From CAZSCF01 sp964605365 (lineage in GTDB: Bacteria > Patescibacteriota > Minisyncoccia > Moranbacterales > UBA2206): a stretch of 13,833 nt of DNA. The position numbers and the translations under genes were made by a program. Positions 5,177 to 12,084 of the stretch are shown here, piece after piece. The notes beneath the pieces were generated by a model that did no database searches, was not told the DNA's origin, and was given only the letters and a program-made list of their open reading frames with translations. Every line of letters begins with the position of its first letter. Position 1 is the first letter of the stretch. Location: assembly GCA_964605365.1 (NCBI GenBank), contig CAZSCF010000019.1, positions 1 to 13,833 of the forward strand, in the 5' to 3' direction.

Positions 5177-5188
5177 CTCGCAATGACA
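5177..5188. repeat. End of a dispersed palindromic repeat at the gap border
   Basis: CTCGCAATGACA is the exact reverse complement of TGTCATTGCGAG, the left terminus of the element at 7294-7411. The rest of this copy is presumably inside the gap. Confidence 0.6.
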
Positions 5189-5199
5189 GCGAAAAATAT

Positions 5200-5709
5200 T
5201 TATTTAGTTAAAAAATAAAAAATGATGCTAAGGATTATCAGCGGAGCTGTCGGCATAACCACTTTTTGGAAGGGAAAATATGCTCTGCCTCTTTTTTTCT
5301 TGATTAAATTATAGCCCCATGCTCCCAAAAAGAAAAATATACTGCCCAAAACAGATCCTAAGATTATTTTATCCAATCCCCAAAATGTGTTATAGGGGTG
5401 TCCGATTATTTTGGAAAAATAAAGCGGAGCGAATATTAACAAATAATAACTCGCTATGACGATTAAGTTCCTGCTGCTAAAAATAATTTCTTTTTTATCG
5501 AGCCAGTCGATAGTCCAGATAATCAGGGAGACGGTTATTCCTCCTATCCAGAGACTGGTAATCACGTCATCAATCCCGAACCATCTGGAAAGTCCAAGCC
5601 CGGCTCCGACAGCAATGGTGCAAACCGGACAAACCGCCAAAGCTTTTTGAGAAAGAAAGAATAGGCCGCTTGATACTAATAATAGAAGACCGATAACTTT
5701 TTTATGCAT
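5200..5709 (-). CDS. CPVC-motif integral membrane protein
   Basis: The ATG at 5709 gives 169 residues. The frame extends upstream to a TTG at 5739, but starting at 5709 yields a clean signal sequence (MHKKVIGLLLLVSSGLFFLSQKALA) with AGGA just upstream. Mature sequence begins with CPVC (C27, C30) and a GAGLGLSRWFGIDD segment. About four further membrane segments follow, near residues 48-65, 77-97, 117-136 and 148-166. The CxxC at the outer membrane face suggests a redox or metal site. The layout recalls small membrane thiol-redox proteins but lacks the CxxxxC pair of VKOR and the thioredoxin fold. It is divergently transcribed from the 5841 gene. CPR genomes commonly carry such CPVC proteins (recollection). 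Function is unknown; a part in extracytoplasmic disulfide chemistry is inferred. Confidence 0.75.
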   Translation of the reverse strand: MHKKVIGLLLLVSSGLFFLSQKALAVCPVCTIAVGAGLGLSRWFGIDDVITSLWIGGITVSLIIWTIDWLDKKEIIFSSRNLIVIASYYLLIFAPLYFSKIIGHPYNTFWGLDKIILGSVLGSIFFFLGAWGYNLIKKKRGRAYFPFQKVVMPTAPLIILSIIFYFLTK

Positions 5710-5742
5710 AAATCCTGTAAATTTAAAGATATGAATCAACTT

Positions 5743-5751
5743 TGGTATGAT
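5743..5751 (+). promoter_or_regulatory. Candidate extended -10 promoter for the 5841 gene
   Basis: TGG-TATGAT has the TGn-TATnAT form of an extended -10 element and lacks a good -35. Transcription would start near 5758, about 83 bases before the ATG at 5841, from the divergent intergenic region. Confidence 0.3.
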
Positions 5752-5840
5752 AGCATAATTTGTAGAAAATTAATATTATATATGTTAATATTATTACAGA
5801 TGAAAATGATCAAAAAATCCGATATGTTTAATAATCCAAT

Positions 5841-6110
5841 ATGCTTAAAAAAATAAAAAAAATAAAAGAAGACGGCCTGGCCCTCAAAAAAGAAGTACGC
5901 AAGAAAATACTTTCCTATGTTACGGCCGGGTTCGGTTTTGTGGCCGGCTTGGCTTGGAATGAAGCGGTTAAATCGTTGATAGAGTATGCCTTGCCTCAGA
6001 GCAGGGGAACGATGTTGGCCAAATTTATTTACGCCTTGGTTTTAACGTTGATTTTGGTTGTCATTTCTTTTTATTTGGCTAAAATTTTGGAGAAAGACAG
6101 CGAAGAATAG
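5841..6110 (+). CDS. DUF5654-like small membrane protein
   Basis: The 89-residue product has a Lys-rich cytoplasmic N-terminus (1-25) and a first hydrophobic segment with the AGFGFVAGLAWNEAVKSLIEYA motif (30-51) I associate with DUF5654. A second membrane segment follows (62-82, FIYALVLTLILVVISFYLAKI) with a short acidic tail. It is probably a two-pass membrane hairpin with both ends inside. Function of the family is not established. No Shine-Dalgarno sequence precedes the ATG. The next gene has its own -10 element, so the two need not be one operon. Confidence 0.8.
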   Translation: MLKKIKKIKEDGLALKKEVRKKILSYVTAGFGFVAGLAWNEAVKSLIEYALPQSRGTMLAKFIYALVLTLILVVISFYLAKILEKDSEE

Positions 6111-6170
6111 TTGGAAATCAATGAAGGGTTTCAAGTTTGTTTAATCATAATTCTTTTTATTGCCAGAGAA

Positions 6171-6179
6171 TGGTATAAT
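6171..6179 (+). promoter_or_regulatory. Extended -10 promoter for the AI-2E-family gene
   Basis: TGG-TATAAT is a full extended -10 element. A weak TTCTTT sits at the -35 distance (6151-6156, 17-bp spacing). The start near 6186 would leave a leader of about 35 bases before the ATG at 6221. Confidence 0.6.
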
Positions 6180-6220
6180 GAAAAGTAAGGCAATCATTAT
6201 TTATTTTATAAAACACGCAT

Positions 6221-7273
6221 ATGCAACTCAAAAATTATAACGTATATTTTTTCTTCAGTATTTTGATCGGGGTAATAATTCTGACATTCTTTATGCTGAA
6301 ACCGTTTTTTATTCCCTTCGTTTTGGCGGTTATTTTAGCGCATTCATTTTTCCCTATATACGCAAAACTGCTTAAATGGACCGGTAAAATGGAAGGATTA
6401 AGCTCCTTTTTAACCTGTCTTTTGATAGCAATTGTTATTGTTATCCCGATTTCTTTGATTATTTATTCGGTTATCGGCGAGATACAGGGAATAATCGGCA
6501 ATTTTACCGAAACAAAAAACAGTGTGAGCCAGTTAGTCTATATGCTTGATTCTTCAAAACTTTTCAAGGTTTTGGGAATTGATGGCGTGATAAATCAGGA
6601 AACTGTCGATGCTTTGGTAAAGAATTTTTTTCAAAACTCGCTGACCATTTTTAAGGGTGTGTATAGCAGTTTGGCTCATTTTATTTTCACTGTTTTCATT
6701 ATGTTTTTCTCCATGTTTTATCTTTTTATCGACGGTAATAAATTGATCAGAAAGATAATGGGACTTAGTCCGCTAAAAGATGATTATGAAAGGGTGCTTA
6801 TCCAAAAATTCAATTCAATTACATACGGCGTTATTGTTAAAGGGACTTTTTTGATTGCTTTTATCCAGGGAACTATCGGAGCAATTTTGTTTTGGGCGAC
6901 GGGTGTTCATTCGCCGGTTCTTCTGGGGATTCTGATGGCTATCGCGTCAATAATTCCATATGTCGGTACGGGCTTTGTTTGGGTTCCGGTCGGAGTGATT
7001 ATGATCCTGATCGGTCAATTCATTCCGGGGATTATTATTCTTTCGGTGGGCGCTTCAATCATCGCTTCAGTCGATAATATTTTAAGCCCGAAGCTTATCG
7101 GGAAAGATTCTCAGATGCATCCGCTCCTGATCCTTCTTTCGACTTTGGGAGGGATCGCTCTTTTTGGCGCTACCGGTTTTATTATTGGACCGATCATAGC
7201 ATCTTTTTTGGTGGTTCTTTTGGATATTTATTCCCTGGAATTTAAAAAGCAGTTAGACGAATACAACTGCTAA
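6221..7273 (+). CDS. AI-2E family transporter (PerM/YdiK-like)
   Basis: The 350-residue product has the family's usual length and layout. Two N-terminal membrane segments (about 9-25 and 27-46, with the LKPFFIPFVLAVILAH motif) come first, then a third (60-85) and an amphipathic stretch (90-145). Another segment sits near 145-167 (FIFTVFIMFFSMFYLFIDG). The conserved C-terminal block (200-345) includes VKGTFLIAFIQGTIGAILFW, PYVGTGFVWVPVG, DNILSPKLIGK and GATGFIIGPIIASF. The name comes from a disputed role in autoinducer-2 export; other members are Na+/H+ antiporters or permeases, so the substrate should be left open. It lies between DUF5654 and lgt with its own promoter. A palindromic repeat begins 20 bases after its stop. 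Confidence 0.93.
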   Translation: MQLKNYNVYFFFSILIGVIILTFFMLKPFFIPFVLAVILAHSFFPIYAKLLKWTGKMEGLSSFLTCLLIAIVIVIPISLIIYSVIGEIQGIIGNFTETKNSVSQLVYMLDSSKLFKVLGIDGVINQETVDALVKNFFQNSLTIFKGVYSSLAHFIFTVFIMFFSMFYLFIDGNKLIRKIMGLSPLKDDYERVLIQKFNSITYGVIVKGTFLIAFIQGTIGAILFWATGVHSPVLLGILMAIASIIPYVGTGFVWVPVGVIMILIGQFIPGIIILSVGASIIASVDNILSPKLIGKDSQMHPLLILLSTLGGIALFGATGFIIGPIIASFLVVLLDIYSLEFKKQLDEYNC

Positions 7274-7293
7274 ATTGTAAATCATATAATCCC

Positions 7294-7411
7294 TGTCATT
7301 GCGAGCCTGCCTGTCGGTAGGCAGGCGAAGCGAAGCAATCTAATTATTTATACTGAGCAAGTTGAAGTAGATTGCCACGTCTCCGCCAGCTGGCGGATCC
7401 TCGCAAAGACA
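7294..7411. repeat. 118-bp composite palindromic repeat with nested palindromes
   Basis: The termini TGTCATTGCGAG (7294-7305) and CTCGCAAAGACA (7400-7411) are inverted copies (11 of 12), and GCAATCTA (7335-7342) pairs with TAGATTGC (7368-7375). Two other palindromes sit inside the arms: CCTGCCTGTCGGTAGGCAGG (7306-7325) and TCCGCCAGCTGGCGGA (7382-7397). CATTGCGAG/GAAGCAATCT repeats are widespread in bacteria as non-coding dispersed elements. The element ends 8 bases before the lgt start codon. Confidence 0.8.
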
Positions 7412-7419
7412 CTTTGGTA

Positions 7420-8301
7420 ATGCATAATTTTTTAAATTTTTACCAAAACCTACCTTTAATGATAAATCCGATTGCATTGCGAGTTGGATTTTTTTCTTTG
7501 ACTTGGTATTCATTAATGTATCTGGTGGCCTTTCTGGTTATTTATTTTTTCCTGCGCTGGCGAATAAAAAATGATTTGCGATATTTTCCCCAAATTGCCA
7601 ATTTACCGCAAAATCTGGAAACTTTCTTTATTTATGCCATTTTGGGAGTTATTATCGGAGCGCGTTTGGGTTATGTTTTTTTCTACGAGCCGTTATTTTT
7701 TTGGGAAAATCCGTGGAAAATAATTTCCCCTTTGGATGCCAACGGAGTTTTCATCGGTATTTACGGTCTAAGTTACCACGGGGGATTAATCGGTATGATT
7801 ATAGCTGCAATTATTTTTGCTTGGAGATGTAAATTTGATTTCTGGCGTTTGGCGGATTTTGTGGCGCCAGCTGTTCCGGTTGGCTATTTTTTCGGTCGTT
7901 TGGGAAATTTTTTGAACGGAGAACTGTATGGAAGAATAACCGATTCACCGCTTGGAATGTATTTTTTGGACGAAAATAATATGATTATGCTGCGGCATCC
8001 TTCGCAACTCTATGAAGCTTTGGGCGAGGGGATTATTTTATTCTTGATTCTTTGGACACTGAGAAACGGAATAAAATACAAGAATAAATTGTTCCATATT
8101 CCATGTTTCATGTTATATATTTTAGGTTACGGATTAGTCAGATTTTTCATTGAATTTTTTCGGGAACCCGACGCGCAGCTCGGATTGTTTTTCACGTTTT
8201 TGACATTGGGACAGATCCTTTCCTTGATTATGATTGTGGCGAGCATCTCGTTTTTATGGTATACTTGGCGCAATGAGAGATACAAAAAATCTGTTTCATA
8301 A
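7420..8301 (+). CDS. lgt: Prolipoprotein diacylglyceryl transferase (Lgt)
   Basis: Lgt moves a diacylglyceryl group from phosphatidylglycerol to the lipobox cysteine of preprolipoproteins in the cytoplasmic membrane. The 293-residue product shows the family motifs: MINPIALRVGFFSLTWYSLMY (14-34), YHGGLIG (119-125, with the essential His), the signature GRLGNFLNGELYGR (159-172), HPSQLYE (193-199) and FREPDAQLG (247-255, corresponding to the second essential Arg). Seven membrane segments fit the hydropathy. The frame stays open to a TTG at 7372, but that part lies inside the palindromic repeat, so the ATG at 7420 is chosen; ATG 7459 is the alternative. The repeat occupies the promoter position, so transcription may come from the 6171 promoter. 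The stop is 58 bases before the next gene's preferred start. Confidence 0.95.
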   Translation: MHNFLNFYQNLPLMINPIALRVGFFSLTWYSLMYLVAFLVIYFFLRWRIKNDLRYFPQIANLPQNLETFFIYAILGVIIGARLGYVFFYEPLFFWENPWKIISPLDANGVFIGIYGLSYHGGLIGMIIAAIIFAWRCKFDFWRLADFVAPAVPVGYFFGRLGNFLNGELYGRITDSPLGMYFLDENNMIMLRHPSQLYEALGEGIILFLILWTLRNGIKYKNKLFHIPCFMLYILGYGLVRFFIEFFREPDAQLGLFFTFLTLGQILSLIMIVASISFLWYTWRNERYKKSVS

Positions 8302-8359
8302 AGAATAGCGGATGCGAAAAAACCGACGGTGTAATTTTTTTAAACTTTCAATAAAACAA

Positions 8360-10288
8360 ATGAATACAAAAACAAAATTAATTATTTTTTTAACTCTCGT
8401 CATTTTTTTGTCGATTGGTTTTGCTCAAGTTTTCAAAATTACCATTCGCGAAGCAGAGGCATCTGTTGAGAGCATCTCCCAAAGTATCTACATAGATCCA
8501 AAATCCTGCTATTTAACCGTTGAAAACGGAACGGATTCAAAAAGATATGATGTTTTCCAAAAAGTTAGAGTCGGAAAAACAGATAATTTGCTGATACATT
8601 GCTTTGTTGAAAACAAAACTGAAAATGTGATAAAAATTTTTCCAAATTTGGATTTTTCTTCTGGTTATTCTCCCGAAACGAAAACTAGTCCGAGCAGACT
8701 CGAATTTTTCGTTCTTGAATCAGGGCAAAAAGTTGAAAAATCATTCGGTATCTTGCAAGCAGATGCCATTCCTTTTGGGGAATATGTCGTGACATTATTT
8801 CTTACCGATGAACAGGGGCAAGTGATTTCCGATAAGGCTACTGTCAGTTATTCGGTTGATAAAATAAATGCCGGCATTCAAAATCCCGTTTCCGACAAAA
8901 CATTTTATCAAAAAGGGGAAACGGCTAAAGTGTCTTTTGAATATGTCGGTGAAGCCGATGAAGGAGAAGCGGATGCGCGTTTAAACTTCAAAGATGAAAC
9001 CGGAAACGATTGCGCGGCTGTTTGGGAAAAAAGATTGACCAAGGACGACCTCGGTAAAATAAATTTGGATGTTGTTATGGAAAAAGATTGTAAGGGTTTG
9101 CAGATTAAACCGGGAATAAAAAGTAAGAATGAAAGCGAATGGACGCAATTCGGATCATTTGTGTCTTCCGACGATAATAAAACACATAACAAGTTGGAAT
9201 CGCTGACAAATAAAGATAATATGGAAACCGGAACGGATAAAAAAGAATCGATTTCTAAAAAAATCCTGTTTGTTTTAATGGTTGTTATTCCATTACTTCT
9301 TTTGTTTGCCTATTATGTTAAAAGAAAAATCGATGCCAAAAAATCAGCCTTGATTTTGTTTCTTGCTCTTTTTCTTGGTATCGGCTTGTTGGTTGGCAAT
9401 TCGGCCGGAGCGAATTGCCAAATTCCCAATACGAATGTTTATATTAAATCCGGAGAATCAAGTCATATCGGTTATTTGCAGTCGGGTTATTGGTGGGATA
9501 TGACAGCTACTTGTATTGACAGTAGCTGGTCTGTTTCTGGCGTAGGTGGTTGGAGTATTGCCACTGATTGGCATTGTAGTGTTCCGGATGGAAACGGTTC
9601 TTGCTACAGTATGTATGCCGCTGATCAAAATATGTACTTTTATAGTCAGTCAAGTTCCGAAGCAATGAATTGGAATGGTGTAAGTCTTTCATATAAAGAA
9701 AATGGTAACTGTGGTGGTGATGGCTCTGATTGGTTTGCTTGTTGCGAATATGTTTGTGAAACTAAACAATGTCCTTGGGATCAATGGGATTGTTGGGGAA
9801 CATATCAGAGTTGTAGCATGAAACAGGTTTCTTGTACAACGGTTACTTCGGTCAGCGGAACACTTACATGTCCCAACGGTTTTATGGTTTACGCGAGACA
9901 ACCCGGTTATTGGGGATCCAATTGTGGTGATTGGACATATGATGAAAGCAGATGCACTCCCAGATGTCTGACATTTTCAGAATCGCAAATTGCTCCACCT
10001 TGCACCTCCGAATGCGATCCCAATAACAAATGCGAAGGAAATGTTTACCAGAATTGCTCCGATACCAATGGAGACGGATGTTATGAAAAAACAGGTGATC
10101 CGATAGATTGTACCACTTTAGGCTCAAATTGGGCTTGTACCTCATCCGGCTGCACATGCGTTCCGAACAATTCTGATTGCGCCACAAATACTTGCACCGG
10201 TAAAACATGCAACGACGGATGCAATATTCAAAATGGAACCAAAGACTGCTCCCTGAAAATTAATTCCTATAAGGAAGTGGCGCCGTAA
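8360..10288 (+). CDS. Membrane protein with two ectodomains, the second with 30 cysteines
   Basis: The ATG at 8360 is preferred (642 residues) because a Lys-containing n-region and hydrophobic segment (6-24) follow at once; ATG 8312 would add 16 basic residues. Residues 40-290 look like an extracellular beta-rich region with a few Cys and YDVFQKVRVGKTDNLLIHC-type strands. Residues 302-320 are a membrane segment, 321-328 a basic loop (KRKIDAKK), and 329-350 a second segment ending in SAGANC, like an internal signal peptide. Residues 353-642 hold 30 Cys, many Trp, Gly and Asn, and C-terminal short CxxxC/CxC clusters (NTCTGKTCNDGC). The end, NSYKEVAP, resembles WKEVAP termini I recall from CPR surface proteins. 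It is probably a disulfide-rich surface protein. The arrangement suggests fusion of two surface genes. No lipobox is seen. No catalytic domain was recognised. Confidence 0.8.
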   Translation: MNTKTKLIIFLTLVIFLSIGFAQVFKITIREAEASVESISQSIYIDPKSCYLTVENGTDSKRYDVFQKVRVGKTDNLLIHCFVENKTENVIKIFPNLDFSSGYSPETKTSPSRLEFFVLESGQKVEKSFGILQADAIPFGEYVVTLFLTDEQGQVISDKATVSYSVDKINAGIQNPVSDKTFYQKGETAKVSFEYVGEADEGEADARLNFKDETGNDCAAVWEKRLTKDDLGKINLDVVMEKDCKGLQIKPGIKSKNESEWTQFGSFVSSDDNKTHNKLESLTNKDNMETGTDKKESISKKILFVLMVVIPLLLLFAYYVKRKIDAKKSALILFLALFLGIGLLVGNSAGANCQIPNTNVYIKSGESSHIGYLQSGYWWDMTATCIDSSWSVSGVGGWSIATDWHCSVPDGNGSCYSMYAADQNMYFYSQSSSEAMNWNGVSLSYKENGNCGGDGSDWFACCEYVCETKQCPWDQWDCWGTYQSCSMKQVSCTTVTSVSGTLTCPNGFMVYARQPGYWGSNCGDWTYDESRCTPRCLTFSESQIAPPCTSECDPNNKCEGNVYQNCSDTNGDGCYEKTGDPIDCTTLGSNWACTSSGCTCVPNNSDCATNTCTGKTCNDGCNIQNGTKDCSLKINSYKEVAP

Positions 10289-10420
10289 AAACGCCGGAGA
10301 AATTTGGCTTATAAATAGGGAAAAATACCAAGAAAAGCATGTTTTTTGGGTCTATTTGTCGAGTCTGGTGTTGTTTTTGTGCGTAGTTTTTCTTAATCCT
10401 TTTAGTTAATTATAGAAAAT

Positions 10421-10816
10421 ATGAGAAAAGATATTATTCAATTTTTGGGTGTGATTTTTTTTATTATCATTCTTGGATTTGTCCTTTGGTTCTGGAGTGC
10501 TCGTTCGGAAAAAATAGGACAAAACCAACCGGCGACACCGATAACTTCCAGCATCATTCTCTTTTATGGAGAAGAATGTCCGCACTGCAAAGATGTGGAA
10601 AAATTTTTGGAAGAGAATAAAATTGCCGAGAAGGTCAAATTCGATTCTTTGGAGATTTGGTATAACAAAAAAAATAACCAGCTTTTAATGGAAAAGGCCA
10701 GGGAATGCGGCATTGAAAAAAATGAAATCGGCGTACCTTTTCTTTATTCGGAAGGCAAATGTTTGATCGGCGCGCCGGATATAGAAAAATTTTTCAAAGA
10801 GAAAGCGGGGATATAA
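10421..10816 (+). CDS. Membrane-anchored thioredoxin-like protein (CPHC)
   Basis: The 131-residue product has an N-terminal membrane anchor (7-26, FLGVIFFIIILGFVLWFW), a short Gln/Pro/Thr linker (33-42) and a small thioredoxin/glutaredoxin-like domain. The active site CPHC (C53-P-H-C56) follows strand SIILFYGEE, and the cis-proline loop is IGVPFLY (P106). CPHC is the DsbA-type dithiol, favouring oxidation, although the domain is short like a glutaredoxin. With the catalytic domain outside the membrane it could form or shuffle disulfides in exported proteins. The Cys-rich surface protein encoded 132 bases upstream is the obvious candidate client (inference). C96 and C114 are additional. The start at 10421 has no Shine-Dalgarno sequence, which is common in this window. 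I recognise nothing in the 132-base gap before it. Confidence 0.9.
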   Translation: MRKDIIQFLGVIFFIIILGFVLWFWSARSEKIGQNQPATPITSSIILFYGEECPHCKDVEKFLEENKIAEKVKFDSLEIWYNKKNNQLLMEKARECGIEKNEIGVPFLYSEGKCLIGAPDIEKFFKEKAGI

Positions 10817-10854
10817 GTGTTGCAATTATTTTTTTGAACTTATTGTGCATGCGA

Positions 10855-10883
10855 TTGTTCAAATTTAATTTTCTTGCTATAAT
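10855..10883 (+). promoter_or_regulatory. Promoter of the peptidoglycan hydrolase-like gene
   Basis: TTGTTC (10855-10860) and a perfect TATAAT (10878-10883) are 17 bp apart, with an extended -10 TGC just before. The start near 10890 leaves a leader of about 29 bases before ATG 10919. Confidence 0.7.
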
Positions 10884-10918
10884 ACTCAATAACAAATTAC
10901 AACTAAAACAGTTTTCTG

Positions 10919-11980
10919 ATGAATCAAAAATCAAAAAAGAATATATTTTTTGTCGATGGGTTGGCGGGAAGAATTAAACATCCTAAATTTTTTGATTTTT
11001 TCTTGTATGAATTTGTCAGAAAAAACAAAAATAAATCAGTCTTGTTTTCCAAAAAAGGAAGAACAGGCTCCTTTTTTACTCGAGATTCAAAACTCTATTT
11101 GACTCCGGATGAATACAGAAGAAGTTTAAGAGGGGAGAGAATTATAAGAATAACCAGGCGGGTGGATAGTCTTAATTCGAGTATTTTTGGAAAAACAAGA
11201 ATTTACTCGATTGGGCAAAAGGATATTGCATATTTGCAGATCAGGCGACGATATTCGAGTTTGGCAAATTACATCAGCGATTTGGTGCGCGGTTCAGTGC
11301 AGGGAGTTTCAGCTGCCAGGATGTGGAATATTTCCATTGTCGGATCAGTAATTTTCGGTATGTTGACCATGACCATGATTTATCGCTATTTGGGCGAAAG
11401 TGTTTCTGCTAAAATTGAAGAATCAAAAATGGCTAGCGAACAAATAGCCGAAGTTTATTCAAAAATGGAGGATAAGGATCTGGGAGAAGATATCGATCCC
11501 GAATTTATGACGAAACTTCTTAGCGATTATGAAAAGTTCGAAAAAGAGGACGAGGCCCAAAGAGCGATGAAAAAAGAAATTGAAAAAATGGTCAAGGGTT
11601 ATCCGATTGAAAAGATGGTTCCGGAAATTGCCAAAAAAGACAAAATAGTGGCAGCGCTCTTGGTGGCTATCGCGATGAAGGAAAGTACCTGGGGGAAACA
11701 CGTGCCGGTGCTGAATGGAAAAGATTGCTATAATTACTGGGGGTATCGAGGCATTCGCGACAAAATGGGAACGGGCGGACACACTTGTTTTGACAGTCCG
11801 GAAGATGCGGTAAATACGGTGGCCAAAAGAATCGAGTTTTTGGTTTCCAATGAGAAACTTAATACGCCGGCTAAAATGGTGGTTTGGAAGTGCGGTTATG
11901 ATTGTTCCTGGGACAACAAAAAGGCCGTAAAAAAATGGATTTCGGATGTCGATTTGTATTTTAGGAAATTAAACAAATAA
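10919..11980 (+). CDS. Membrane-anchored peptidoglycan hydrolase-like protein (lysozyme/glucosaminidase fold)
   Basis: The 353-residue product has a basic cytoplasmic region (1-134), one membrane segment (136-157), an acidic coiled-coil-like stalk (160-225) and a C-terminal lysozyme-like domain (240-350). That domain carries AIAMKESTWGKH with E255 as the likely catalytic acid, then CYNYWGYRGIRD (270-281), GGHTCFDSPEDAVNTVAKRI and KWISDVDLYF. The pattern fits glycan-cleaving enzymes of the glucosaminidase (GH73) or lytic transglycosylase type. It should act outside the membrane on peptidoglycan. Cys 270, 290, 325 and 329 could form disulfides, again pointing to the neighbouring thioredoxin-like protein. 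The cytoplasmic part is unusual: long, Arg/Lys-rich and without a recognised domain. It has its own promoter. Start ATG 10919 lacks a Shine-Dalgarno sequence. Family is fairly sure, exact reaction not. Confidence 0.85.
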   Translation: MNQKSKKNIFFVDGLAGRIKHPKFFDFFLYEFVRKNKNKSVLFSKKGRTGSFFTRDSKLYLTPDEYRRSLRGERIIRITRRVDSLNSSIFGKTRIYSIGQKDIAYLQIRRRYSSLANYISDLVRGSVQGVSAARMWNISIVGSVIFGMLTMTMIYRYLGESVSAKIEESKMASEQIAEVYSKMEDKDLGEDIDPEFMTKLLSDYEKFEKEDEAQRAMKKEIEKMVKGYPIEKMVPEIAKKDKIVAALLVAIAMKESTWGKHVPVLNGKDCYNYWGYRGIRDKMGTGGHTCFDSPEDAVNTVAKRIEFLVSNEKLNTPAKMVVWKCGYDCSWDNKKAVKKWISDVDLYFRKLNK

Positions 11981-11986
11981 TTTGGG

Positions 11987-12015
11987 TTGACTTTTGTCTT
12001 AAAAGGGAGTATAAT
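11987..12015 (+). promoter_or_regulatory. Near-consensus promoter of the CAP-domain gene
   Basis: TTGACT (11987-11992) and a perfect TATAAT (12010-12015) are 17 bp apart, only 6 bp after the preceding stop codon. Transcription should start near 12022, giving a leader of about 37 bases. It is one of the two best promoters in the window. Confidence 0.8.
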
Positions 12016-12050
12016 AGAAAGGTAGAGGTTTCAAAAACAGTCAAAAAAGG

Positions 12051-12084
12051 GTGTTTCAATGGGTGAAACGCTTTTTATTTTTTT
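12051..12084 (+). terminator. Terminator-like hairpin with the CAP start codon in its loop
   Basis: GTGTTTCA (12051-12058) pairs with TGAAACGC (12064-12071) with one G-U pair. The 5-base loop ATGGG contains the ATG of the CAP gene. T-runs follow (12072-12076 and 12078-12084). Two alternative pairings exist: GTTTCA (12028-12033) with TGAAAC (12064-12069), and AAAAAGGGT (12044-12052) with ACCCTTTTT (12112-12120). This looks like an attenuator or a translation-controlled switch. Confidence 0.55.

Noticed and set aside
5021..5218. Frames that bridge the N-run
   Set aside because: They are artefacts of translating N and have no independent coding support.
7294..7411. Repeat elements as a CRISPR array
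   Set aside because: There is one copy with nested palindromes and no regular spacers, and no cas gene; the Cas4-like signature at 1445-2857 is a general RecB-type motif.
7372..7419. N-terminal extension of Lgt from TTG 7372
   Set aside because: These codons lie in the palindromic repeat and have no counterpart in the Lgt family; ATG 7420 fits.
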